Positions 21,590 to 29,218 of a DNA stretch of 64,000 nucleotides are shown in pieces. This stretch comes from Nonomuraea gerenzanensis (GTDB lineage Bacteria > Actinomycetota > Actinomycetes > Streptosporangiales > Streptosporangiaceae). Below the pieces are notes generated by a model. The model was not told the DNA's origin. It saw nothing but the letters and a program-made list of their open reading frames with translations, and ran no database searches. Within the stretch, counting starts at the first letter, position 1; each line of letters begins with the position of its first letter. The translations under genes were made by a program, and so were the position numbers. The DNA is taken from assembly GCF_020215645.1 (NCBI RefSeq), contig NZ_CP084058.1, positions 7,688,001-7,752,000 of the forward strand, written 5' to 3'.

Positions 21590-22470
21590 TGAACCCGGCT
21601 ACCACCGCGACCGTCTCGCACCGCCGTACCCGCGTGGGCGCCGGCCGCCCGGTCGGCGCCGTGCCCACCGCGCTGCTGCTGATCGGCGCGCTCTACTGCC
21701 TGTTCCCCGTCCTCTGGGTGCTGATCGCGGCCACCAAGTCACCGGCCGAGCTGTTCACCACCTCCACCCTCGCCTTCGGCACGGGCCTGCTCGACAACAT
21801 CGCCGAGCTGTTCGCCTACCGCGACGGCGTGTTCTGGCTGTGGGCCGGCAACACGCTCCTCTACGCGGGGGGCGGGGCGCTGCTGTCCACCGCCGTCTCC
21901 GCGATCTCCGGCTACACGCTGGCCAAGTACCGCTTCCCCGGTCGGGACGTGATCTTCAGCCTGCTCATCGGCGGCGTCCTGGTGCCGGCGGTGGTGCTGG
22001 CCATCCCGCAGTACCTGCTCTTCTCCCGCATCGGGCTGGCCGACAGCTACTGGGCAGTGCTGCTGCCGCAGGTCCTGCACCCGTACAGCATCTATCTGGC
22101 CCGTGTCTACGCCGGCGCGGCCATCCCCGACTCGCTGCTGGAGGCGGGCCGCATCGACGGGGCCGGCGAGTGGCGGCTGATGTCGCGGGTGGCGATGCCG
22201 CTGATGGTGCCGGGCATGGTGACGATCTTCCTGTTCCAGTTCGTGGCGATCTGGAACAACTTCCTGCTGCCGTTCATCATGCTCGGCGACGACGGCAAGT
22301 TCCCGCTCACGGTCGGCCTCTACACGCTGCTGGTGTCGGGCGCGAACCAGCCCGCGCTCTACAACCTGATCCTGACCGGAGCCTTCCTGTCGCTCGTCCC
22401 GTTGATCGCGCTCTTCCTCACGATGCAGCGATACTGGAAGACCGATCTGTCCTCGGGAGCAGTCAAATGA
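21589..22470 (+). CDS. Sugar ABC transporter permease (MalG type)
   Basis: The 293-aa permease has six predicted membrane spans and the EAA-type loop EAGRIDGAGEWRLMSRVAMP. GGVLVPAVVLAIPQYLLF and WNNFLLPFIML are typical of MalG/UgpE partners. The ATG overlaps the preceding stop by 1 nt. It should pair with the upstream MalF-type protein to import galactan fragments. The stop overlaps the regulator gene that follows by 4 nt. Confidence 0.93.
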   Translation: MNPATTATVSHRRTRVGAGRPVGAVPTALLLIGALYCLFPVLWVLIAATKSPAELFTTSTLAFGTGLLDNIAELFAYRDGVFWLWAGNTLLYAGGGALLSTAVSAISGYTLAKYRFPGRDVIFSLLIGGVLVPAVVLAIPQYLLFSRIGLADSYWAVLLPQVLHPYSIYLARVYAGAAIPDSLLEAGRIDGAGEWRLMSRVAMPLMVPGMVTIFLFQFVAIWNNFLLPFIMLGDDGKFPLTVGLYTLLVSGANQPALYNLILTGAFLSLVPLIALFLTMQRYWKTDLSSGAVK

Positions 22471-23462
22471 AACGCCCTACGATCCACGACGTCGCCGCCG
22501 CCGCGGGGGTCTCCCGCGGCACGGTCTCCCGCCTGCTCAACGGGGACAAGTACGTGAGCCCGGCGGCGCGCGTGGCCATCGAGAGGGCCATCTCGGAGAC
22601 CGGTTACGTGGTCAACCGGGCCGCCCGCAGCCTCGTCACGCAGCGTACGGGGTCGGTCGTCATGGTCCTGTCGGAGCCGCACGAGAAGCTGTTCGAGGAC
22701 CCCAACTACAGCACGCTCATCCGCGTCGCCATCAGGATGCTCGCCGAGCGGGACCTGTCGCTGGTCATGATGATGGCCGGCGACGAGGGCGACAGGGAGC
22801 GGGTGGTGCGCTACGTGCGCGGCGGCCACGCCGACGGGGTGCTGCTCGTCTCCACGCACGCGGGCGACCCGCTGCTCGACGCGCTCGGCGGCGGCCCGCC
22901 CGCCGTCTCCTGCGGCGCCGTCATCGGGCGCGAGACCGTCATCCCGTACGCCGCCGCCGACGACCGGCTCGGCGCCCGCCAGATGACCGAGTACTTCGTC
23001 GGCCTCGGCCGCAGGCGCATCGCCATGATCACCGGCCCGATGGACACGCCGGGCGGCATCCAGCGCCTCGAAGGCTTCGCCGACGTCCTCGGCCGCAAGG
23101 CCACCCAACGGCTGATCGCGCACGGCGACTGGACCCAGGCCAGCGGCGAGCGCGCGATGACGGAGCTCCTGGAGCGCGCCCCCGACCTCGACGCCGTCTT
23201 CGTCGCCTCCGACCTCATGGCCGCCGGCGCCCTGGCGGCGCTGCGCGCGGCGGGCCGGCGGGTGCCGGACGACGTGGCGGTGGGGGGCTTCGACGACTCC
23301 TCCGTGGCCGTCTCCACGCATCCGCCGCTGACCACCATCCGCCAGCCGCTCGCCGAGATGGCGCAGGAGACGCTGCGCCTGCTGCTGGCGCTGATCGACG
23401 GGGCGGAGCACGTCGAGCCGGTGATACTGCCGACGGAGCTGGTCATCCGCGAGTCGGCCTGA
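22467..23462 (+). CDS. LacI-family regulator of the galactan locus
   Basis: The 331-aa protein opens with MKRPTIHDVAAAAGVSRGTVSRLLNG, a complete LacI helix-turn-helix (residues 5-26). A hinge and an effector domain ending TTIRQPLAEMAQ...LPTELVIRESA follow. It is the last gene of the transport operon and is translationally coupled to the permease. The two mirror-image operators at 19227-19242 and 19353-19368 make it the likely repressor of both the transport operon and the GH42-GH53 pair. The inducer is probably galactose or a galacto-oligosaccharide, which is inference from the enzymes. Confidence 0.9.
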   Translation: MKRPTIHDVAAAAGVSRGTVSRLLNGDKYVSPAARVAIERAISETGYVVNRAARSLVTQRTGSVVMVLSEPHEKLFEDPNYSTLIRVAIRMLAERDLSLVMMMAGDEGDRERVVRYVRGGHADGVLLVSTHAGDPLLDALGGGPPAVSCGAVIGRETVIPYAAADDRLGARQMTEYFVGLGRRRIAMITGPMDTPGGIQRLEGFADVLGRKATQRLIAHGDWTQASGERAMTELLERAPDLDAVFVASDLMAAGALAALRAAGRRVPDDVAVGGFDDSSVAVSTHPPLTTIRQPLAEMAQETLRLLLALIDGAEHVEPVILPTELVIRESA

Positions 23463-23585
23463 CGACGACAGCCACTGCTGAGGGTGGGGGTTGCGGGGCG
23501 GCGAGCAATTGCGCGGACATTTCCCGAAATTTCACCACCCGGGCAGTACGATCGCCTGAGCCGACACACCCCGAAGGAGCCCACA

Positions 23586-24419
23586 GTGGCCGAGGACGGG
23601 CAGGAGCGGGCACCCCGAGAAGTGGACACCACCAGGCCCAACGTCTCCCGCGTCTACGATTTCATGCTCGGCGGCAAGGACAACTACGAAGCCGACCGGC
23701 GGATGGCACAACGCGCCCTGGAGATCGCCCCCGACGCGCCGGAGGCCGCGCGGGCCAACCGCGAGTTCCTGGGCCGCGTGGTCAGGTTCCTGGCCGCCCA
23801 GGCCGGCATCCGGCAGTTCCTGGACATCGGCTCGGGCCTGCCCACGCAGGGCAACGTGCACGAGATCGCCCAGTCGGCCGCCCCCGGCACCCGGGTCGTC
23901 TACGTCGACCACGACCCCGTCGTCCTGGTGCACGGCCGCGCCCTGCTCGCCGTGGACGAGCTCAGCACGGTCGTCGAGGCAGACCTCAGGAACCCGGACG
24001 CGATCATCGACCACCCCGAGGTGCGGCGGCTCATCGACTTCGACCGGCCGGTGGGCCTGCTGATGTTCGCCATTCTGCACCACCTCGCCGACGACGAGCA
24101 CCCGGCCGCCATCGCCGCCCGCATGGTGGACCGCCTGGCCCCGGGCAGCTACCTGGCCGTCTCCCACTTCCACAACCCGGGGCCGGCCCACCCGGAGGTC
24201 TCCAAGCAGGCGTTCGCCGCCGAGAAGATCTTCAACGAGACCCTGGGCACCGGCCGCTGGCGTACCCGGGAGGAGATCCTCGCTTATTTCGACGGCCTGG
24301 AGCTGCTGGAGCCGGGCCTGGTGCCGCTGCCAGAATGGCGCCCCGACCCCGGCGACCGGGCCGAACCGGGCATCACTTATCACACGTTCGTGGGAGCCGT
24401 AGCCCGCAAGCCGCAATAA
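23586..24419 (+). CDS. PF04672-family SAM-dependent methyltransferase (copy 2)
   Basis: This 277-aa protein is the same length as the copy at 11631-12464 and matches it closely along its whole length. Shared segments include VYD(F/Y)MLGGKDNYE, RQFLD(I/V)GSGLPTQGNVHE and AYFDGLELLEPGLVPLPEW. The start is GTG, supported by GAAGGAG at 23573-23579. As with the other copy, no substrate is known for the family. The two copies are inverted relative to one another and bracket the NO-stress and galactan genes. Confidence 0.88.
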   Translation: MAEDGQERAPREVDTTRPNVSRVYDFMLGGKDNYEADRRMAQRALEIAPDAPEAARANREFLGRVVRFLAAQAGIRQFLDIGSGLPTQGNVHEIAQSAAPGTRVVYVDHDPVVLVHGRALLAVDELSTVVEADLRNPDAIIDHPEVRRLIDFDRPVGLLMFAILHHLADDEHPAAIAARMVDRLAPGSYLAVSHFHNPGPAHPEVSKQAFAAEKIFNETLGTGRWRTREEILAYFDGLELLEPGLVPLPEWRPDPGDRAEPGITYHTFVGAVARKPQ

Positions 24420-24564
24420 AACCCGTATTTTAGCGCCGACCGTTTACGGCCCATTCTCTGAATATCTTGCGATAACCGCCGCGAGTGGCTGACGAGCCAT
24501 GGCACGATGGGCGGCGATTCTTGATCGTGGGTTATTCCGTGTCGCCTGCCATGGAGGCTCGCTC

Positions 24565-26127
24565 GTGAACGGGTCACATCACGTCGATCAGAAAGCACCG
24601 CGGCGCGCCCGGCCGCCCCGACCGCGGCCCGTCCTGACCGCGCTGGTGGCGGGCCTGCTCGCCGGAGGGCTCGCGATCGCCGACCCGGCCGCGGCGCTGC
24701 CCGGCACGGGCACGACGGAGGAGAGCTTCTGGGGCGCCTCCGGGTCGCTGTCGCCGCAGCTGTCGAGCGTGCGCCGCCCCGTCGAGCTGGGCATGCGCTT
24801 CACCGCGTCCAGGGCGGGCACGGTGTCGGCGCTGCGCTTCTACAAGCACCCCCGCAGCGCCGCGGGCCACACCGCCAGCCTCTGGGACGACCGGGGCAAC
24901 CGCCTGGCCAAGGCGGCGTTCACGGTGGAGAGCGGCCAGGGCTGGCAGGAGGCGCGCCTGGCCGAGGGGGTCGCGCTCACGCCGGGCCGGACGTACACGG
25001 TGTCGTATTTCAGCGCCGACGGACACTACGCCGTCATACCGCGTTACTTCACGCGCAATTCACCGCGCACCGATTCGCTGCGCGCGCAGTCGCGCAATGG
25101 TGTGTACGTCTATGATTCCAGCGCCTTTCCCAGGAGAACGAGCGCGGGGAACAACTATCTGGTGGACGTGGCCTTCCAGCCCGTGACCGCCTCTCCCTCG
25201 CCCACGCCGACGGTCACCCGCACCCCCACCCCGACCCCGACCATCACCCCGACCATCACCCCGACCATCACCCCGACCATCACCCCGACCGTCACCCCGA
25301 CTGTGACACCCACCGTCACCCCGACGCCCTCACCCACGGGCAAGACCGACTGTGACCTCCCCCGCCATCCCCGCCCGTCCTGCACCGGCGTGCCGCCCGG
25401 CACCCGGCTCACGACCGTCAAGGGCAACGTCACCGCCGCCAAGAACGGCCAGGTCATCGACGGTCAGCACATCACCGGCGACCTCATCGTCACCGCCGAC
25501 GACGTCGTCATCAGGAACAGCCAGATCGACGGCCTGATCACCAACTGGGAGACGGGCGGCTCGTTCACCATCACCGACTCCACGGTCGGCCCGCCCGGCG
25601 GCTGCGTCATCAACCAGGGCATCGGCGAGAAGAACTTCAAGGCCGAACGCGTCAGCGTGCGCGGCTTCGACGACGGGTTCCGCATGTCGGGCAAGAACAT
25701 CGTCGTCCGCGACTCCTACGTGAAGCTGTGCGGCCCGCCGACCAGCCACTCCGACGGCATCCAGGCGTACTGCCCCGGGAAGATCGTCTGCAGCGGCCTG
25801 GTGTTCGACCACAACACCATCGACCAGCGGCAGGCTCCCGAGCACTCCGACCCGATCAACCTGGTGGACAAGAACCTCAGCTCGGTCACGGTCACCGACA
25901 ACCTGGTGGCCGGCGGCAACTACAGCCTCCTGCTGAAATGGCACTCGGGGCCGAAGTGGAAGGTCTCCGGCAACAAGATCGTGCACGAGGCGTGGGACTT
26001 CGGCGCCGTCAGCTCCGAGGACACCTGCGAGAACATCGACTGGGGCCCCGGCAACGCCATCGTCACCATCGACCACGACTACCAGATCACCAAGACCGTC
26101 CAGACGCTGACGCGCTGTATCGAGTGA
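24565..26127 (+). CDS. Secreted DUF4082 plus right-handed beta-helix protein
   Basis: The 520-aa protein has an N-terminal signal (LTALVAGLLAGGLAIADPAAA) and a DUF4082 domain (about residues 50-195, FTASRAGTVSALRFYKHPRSA...PGRTYTVSYFSADGHYAV). A Thr/Pro linker (about 210-260) comes next, then a C-terminal domain of repeated short strands resembling a pectate-lyase-type beta-helix (VIDGQHITGDLIVTADDVVI, NFKAERVSVRGFDDGFRMSG). Similar beta-helix domains bind or cut polysaccharides, but I see no clear lyase catalytic motif, so activity is uncertain. Export and the linker suggest a cell-surface or secreted glycan-binding enzyme, in keeping with the nearby pectin loci. GTG start, with GGAGG 7 nt upstream. 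The linker contains a 12-bp DNA repeat. Confidence 0.75.
   Translation: MNGSHHVDQKAPRRARPPRPRPVLTALVAGLLAGGLAIADPAAALPGTGTTEESFWGASGSLSPQLSSVRRPVELGMRFTASRAGTVSALRFYKHPRSAAGHTASLWDDRGNRLAKAAFTVESGQGWQEARLAEGVALTPGRTYTVSYFSADGHYAVIPRYFTRNSPRTDSLRAQSRNGVYVYDSSAFPRRTSAGNNYLVDVAFQPVTASPSPTPTVTRTPTPTPTITPTITPTITPTITPTVTPTVTPTVTPTPSPTGKTDCDLPRHPRPSCTGVPPGTRLTTVKGNVTAAKNGQVIDGQHITGDLIVTADDVVIRNSQIDGLITNWETGGSFTITDSTVGPPGGCVINQGIGEKNFKAERVSVRGFDDGFRMSGKNIVVRDSYVKLCGPPTSHSDGIQAYCPGKIVCSGLVFDHNTIDQRQAPEHSDPINLVDKNLSSVTVTDNLVAGGNYSLLLKWHSGPKWKVSGNKIVHEAWDFGAVSSEDTCENIDWGPGNAIVTIDHDYQITKTVQTLTRCIE
25238..25288 (+). repeat. 12-bp repeat in the TPT linker
   Basis: CCGACCATCACC is repeated four times in tandem and degrades into GTCACC variants downstream. 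It encodes the TPTI repeat of the linker between the DUF4082 and beta-helix domains. Copy number may vary between strains. Confidence 0.85.
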
Positions 26128-26137
26128 GCGGGCGGGC

Positions 26138-26530
26138 TCAGCCGTCCTTCGTCCCGGCGTAGACCCAGCGGCCGTCGAGGCGGACGAACCTGCTGTGCTC
26201 CTCCATCTCGCCCGGCTTCCCGCGCTCCAGGTAGTGGGCGCGGAAGCGGACGGTGCCCTCGGTGTGCACGACGCTGCCCCCGGTCGTCTCCAGCACCTCC
26301 AGCCGCACCCACGTGACCCGCCTGTCCAGGTCGAGCCGGGGCGGGCGGGCCGAGGGGTGCCAGGTGCGCAGCAGGTACGGCTCGTCGCCGACCGCGAACG
26401 CGCTGAACCGGGAGCGCATGAGCTGCTCGGCGGTGGCGGCGGCCGCCTCACCCCGGTGGAAGCGGCCGCAGCAGTCCTGGTAGGGGGCGGGCAGGCCGCA
26501 CGGGCACGTACGTGGAGGCATGCGCTCCAT
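26138..26530 (-). CDS. YchJ/UPF0225-family SEC-C metal-binding protein
   Basis: The 130-aa protein has the SEC-C-like zinc motif CPCGLPAPYQDCCGRFH near its start. The YchJ core domain follows (AEQLMRSRFSAFAVGDEPYLLRTWHPSARP and GTVRFRAHYLERG). The family is widespread and its function is not established. Two in-frame ATGs (26530 and 26521) are possible; the first is given, and the second has a GGAG nearby but rather too close. It lies 22 bp upstream of nothing related: the sirtuin gene on the same strand is its upstream neighbour. Confidence 0.8.
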   Translation of the reverse strand: MERMPPRTCPCGLPAPYQDCCGRFHRGEAAAATAEQLMRSRFSAFAVGDEPYLLRTWHPSARPPRLDLDRRVTWVRLEVLETTGGSVVHTEGTVRFRAHYLERGKPGEMEEHSRFVRLDGRWVYAGTKDG

Positions 26531-26552
26531 TCTGCCGCCCGCACGAACGTGC

Positions 26553-27407
26553 TCAGGAGGCGGGCGCCGCCCCCGCGACGGCGGCCCGGCCATCGCTCAC
26601 GAGCTGGGCGGCCAGATCGGTCAGCGTCGGCCCGAGCGGGGCGTCCAGGGTGAGTGTGGCCTCGGCGTCGCCACCCGTCGGCCCCTGGTTGACGATCGCG
26701 ATGGGGATGCCCAGCTCGGCGGCCTTCGTCACGAACCGCAGCCCCGACCTGATCGCCAGCGACGACCCCAGCACGAGCAGCACCCGCGCCCCGCCCACCA
26801 CGGCGAAGCACTCGTCGACGCGCGGCCTGGGCACGTTCTCGCCGAAGAACACCACGTCCGGCTTGAGCACCCCGCCGCAGCCCGCGCAGTCGACCACGCG
26901 GAACCCGGCCACCTGCTCGTCGGTGAGCACGGCGTCGCCGTCGGGGTTGATCAGGCCGCTGGCCTCCCAGCCCGGGTTGGCCGCGCGCAGGCGCCGCTCC
27001 AGCTCGGCGCGCGGCGTGCGCTCCCTGCACGACAGGCAGGCGACGCGGTCGAGGCCGCCGTGCAGCTCGATCACCCGCTGGGCGCCGGCCGCCTGGTGCA
27101 GGCCGTCCACGTTCTGGGTGACGATGCCGGCCAGCAGCCCGTGCCGCTCCAGCTCGGCCACGGCGCGGTGCCCGGCGTTGGGCCTGGCCGCGCCGATCTG
27201 CCGCCAGCCGACGTGGCTGCGCGCCCAGTAGCGCTGCCGGGCCTCGGCGCTGCCGACGAAGCGCTGGTACGTCATCGGCTCGGCCCGCCTGGCCCGGCCC
27301 GTCGGCCCCCGGTAGTCGGGAATGCCCGACTCGGTGGACAGCCCGGCCCCGCTGAGCACGGCCACCCGCCTCGGGGCGACCAGCTCGGCCAGCTCCGCCA
27401 CCTTCAT
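26553..27407 (-). CDS. Sir2-family NAD-dependent protein deacylase (copy 1)
   Basis: The 284-aa protein carries the NAD-binding motif LSGAGLSTESGIPDYRG, the catalytic QNVDGLH and HGGLDR segments, and two zinc-binding CxxC pairs (CLSC and CAGC). GSSLAIRSGLRFV and NQGPTGGDAEATL complete the Rossmann part. It removes acyl groups from lysines using NAD+ and may regulate metabolic enzymes. The ATG is the first residue of the family match. A second sirtuin of a different subgroup is encoded at 46947-47684. Confidence 0.92.
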   Translation of the reverse strand: MKVAELAELVAPRRVAVLSGAGLSTESGIPDYRGPTGRARRAEPMTYQRFVGSAEARQRYWARSHVGWRQIGAARPNAGHRAVAELERHGLLAGIVTQNVDGLHQAAGAQRVIELHGGLDRVACLSCRERTPRAELERRLRAANPGWEASGLINPDGDAVLTDEQVAGFRVVDCAGCGGVLKPDVVFFGENVPRPRVDECFAVVGGARVLLVLGSSLAIRSGLRFVTKAAELGIPIAIVNQGPTGGDAEATLTLDAPLGPTLTDLAAQLVSDGRAAVAGAAPAS

Positions 27408-27436
27408 GGTGCTTGGTGTCACAACTCCATGGTGCC

Positions 27437-29218
27437 CTACCCTCCGGCCTGCTCCTCCGCCTCCGCGATCAGCTCCGCGTGCCACAGCCGCCGCATCTCG
27501 GGGCAGCTCTCCAGCAGCTCCGCGAGCCGCCCGCGACCGGCCACGCGGCCCCGGTCCAGGACGATCACCTGGTCGGCGCGTTCGAGGGCGGCCTGACGGT
27601 GGGAGACGATCAGGACCGTCCCGGGGCCGCGCCCGGCGATCCGCTCCCACAGCAACTGCTCGGTCTCGACGTCCAGCGCGGACGACAGGTCGTCCACCAC
27701 CAGCAGGTCGGGCTCGCGGACGAGGGCGCGGGCGGCGGTGGCGCGCTGCGCCTGCCCGCCGGACAGCCGCACCCCGCGCGGCCCGACGACCGTGCCGAGC
27801 CCGCCGGGCATGCCCGCCAGGTCCTGCTCGAACACCGCCAGCTCCAGGGCCCGCCGGACGTCGTCGTCGCTCGCGGGGTGGCCGAGCAGCAGGTTCTCCC
27901 GCAGGGTCGCGGAGAACAGCCGGGGCACCTGGCTCACGTACGCCGTGCGCCCGGGGACGAGGAACGTGCCCGGGTCGGCGACGGGGGTGCCGTTCCACCG
28001 GATCACGCCCCCGTCCAGCGGCACGAGCCCGAGCAGGGCACGTACCAGCGTGGTCTTGCCCGACCCCACGGCACCCGTGATCACCGTGCGGGAGCCGCGT
28101 TCGAGCCGCAGGTCGACGCCGTGCAGCACGCCGCGCACGGCCAGCCCGCGCGCGTCGAGGGCCCGCAGCGGCCCGTCGTGCCGGGGCGGCGGCGGGGCGG
28201 GCGGCGGGTCGCGGCGCAGCCAGACATCGGCGCCCCGCGCCAGGGTGCCGGCGTCCTCGTGCGGCGCCATGAGCGCGGTGAGCCGCTCCGTGGCGACCGC
28301 CGCCTGGGGCAGCCGGTAGAGGGTCGTGCCGATGGAGCGCGGCAGGGCGGTGAGGTAGCCGAGGTAGCTGGTGAACAGCGCCAGGTCCCCCACGGTGAAC
28401 TCGCCGCCGCGCATGGCGGGCGCGGCCAGGAGCAGCACGAGCCCGATGCTGAGCTCGACGGTGGTGGTGGTCGCGGCGTCCAGCAGGTCCGTCGCCATGC
28501 GGTCACGGACGGCCGCGTCGCGCCGCCGCCGGTTGTGCTCGCGCAGCCGTTCCAGGGCGGCGGGCTCGGCGCCCGCCGTCTTGAGCGCGAGCACGGCGCC
28601 GAACAGTTCGCCCACGTACGCCGTCACGGCCGCGCCCAGCCGCCTGGCCCGCCCGTGCAGCCGCGCCACGAGCCGCCGCATCGTCCTGCTCAGCACCCCG
28701 ACGGCGATCATCGGCAGCACCAGCACCACGGTGACCACCGGATCGACGGCGGCCATGACCGGCAGCGCGACGGCCGCGAACAGCGTGGTGCCGACCAGGC
28801 TGACGCTCTCGTCGGTGAAGTCGACCGCGTCGGCCACGTCGTCCCGCAGCCGGGCCACGGCCTCGCCCGAGGAGTGCGGCAGCCGCGCGGCGGCGGGGCC
28901 GCGCGCGGTCAGCACGGAGCGCAGCACGTTGGCGCGCAGCAGCGTCGCCGCCGCGCTCCACCAGTAGACGCCGTACGTCCACGCGACGACGAGCACCAGC
29001 CCGCGCACCAGCTCGACCCCGACGAACGCCGCGCACCACCACAGCGTGGCCCGCAGGCCGGCCGCCTCGTGCCCGCTGATCCGGTCGAAGACCTGCTGCA
29101 GGACGAGCCCGCCGGCCAGCGGGATCACGTGGACGGGCAGCCACAGCAGCGCCCCGACGAGATAACGGCGCAGGTCGAACGTGGCCAGCCGGGTGGCCAC
29201 CAGCATCACGGGCCTCAT
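27437..29218 (-). CDS. ABC exporter subunit 2 of the RiPP-like operon (TMD-NBD)
   Basis: This 593-aa half-transporter has six membrane segments (about 1-300) and an ATPase domain. The ATPase contains Walker A GAVGSGKTTLVRALLG, the signature LSGGQAQR, and the Walker B-like LLVVDDLSS, where the usual catalytic Glu is Asp. The NBD is degenerate at that position, as in one half of many heterodimeric exporters. Its ATG overlaps the stop of the partner by 4 nt, so the two form a pair. The operon context suggests export of the small peptide encoded at 30920-31024. No peptidase C39 domain is present, so leader removal would need another protease. Confidence 0.88.
   Translation of the reverse strand: MRPVMLVATRLATFDLRRYLVGALLWLPVHVIPLAGGLVLQQVFDRISGHEAAGLRATLWWCAAFVGVELVRGLVLVVAWTYGVYWWSAAATLLRANVLRSVLTARGPAAARLPHSSGEAVARLRDDVADAVDFTDESVSLVGTTLFAAVALPVMAAVDPVVTVVLVLPMIAVGVLSRTMRRLVARLHGRARRLGAAVTAYVGELFGAVLALKTAGAEPAALERLREHNRRRRDAAVRDRMATDLLDAATTTTVELSIGLVLLLAAPAMRGGEFTVGDLALFTSYLGYLTALPRSIGTTLYRLPQAAVATERLTALMAPHEDAGTLARGADVWLRRDPPPAPPPPRHDGPLRALDARGLAVRGVLHGVDLRLERGSRTVITGAVGSGKTTLVRALLGLVPLDGGVIRWNGTPVADPGTFLVPGRTAYVSQVPRLFSATLRENLLLGHPASDDDVRRALELAVFEQDLAGMPGGLGTVVGPRGVRLSGGQAQRATAARALVREPDLLVVDDLSSALDVETEQLLWERIAGRGPGTVLIVSHRQAALERADQVIVLDRGRVAGRGRLAELLESCPEMRRLWHAELIAEAEEQAGG

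Noticed and set aside
24380..24598. Reverse frame of 72 codons before the DUF4082 gene
   Set aside because: Overlaps two supported genes and lacks a ribosome-binding site.
26553..27998. Long sirtuin frame extending into the exporter gene
   Set aside because: The N-terminal extension is antisense-like to the ABC gene composition; the family match starts at the ATG at 27407.
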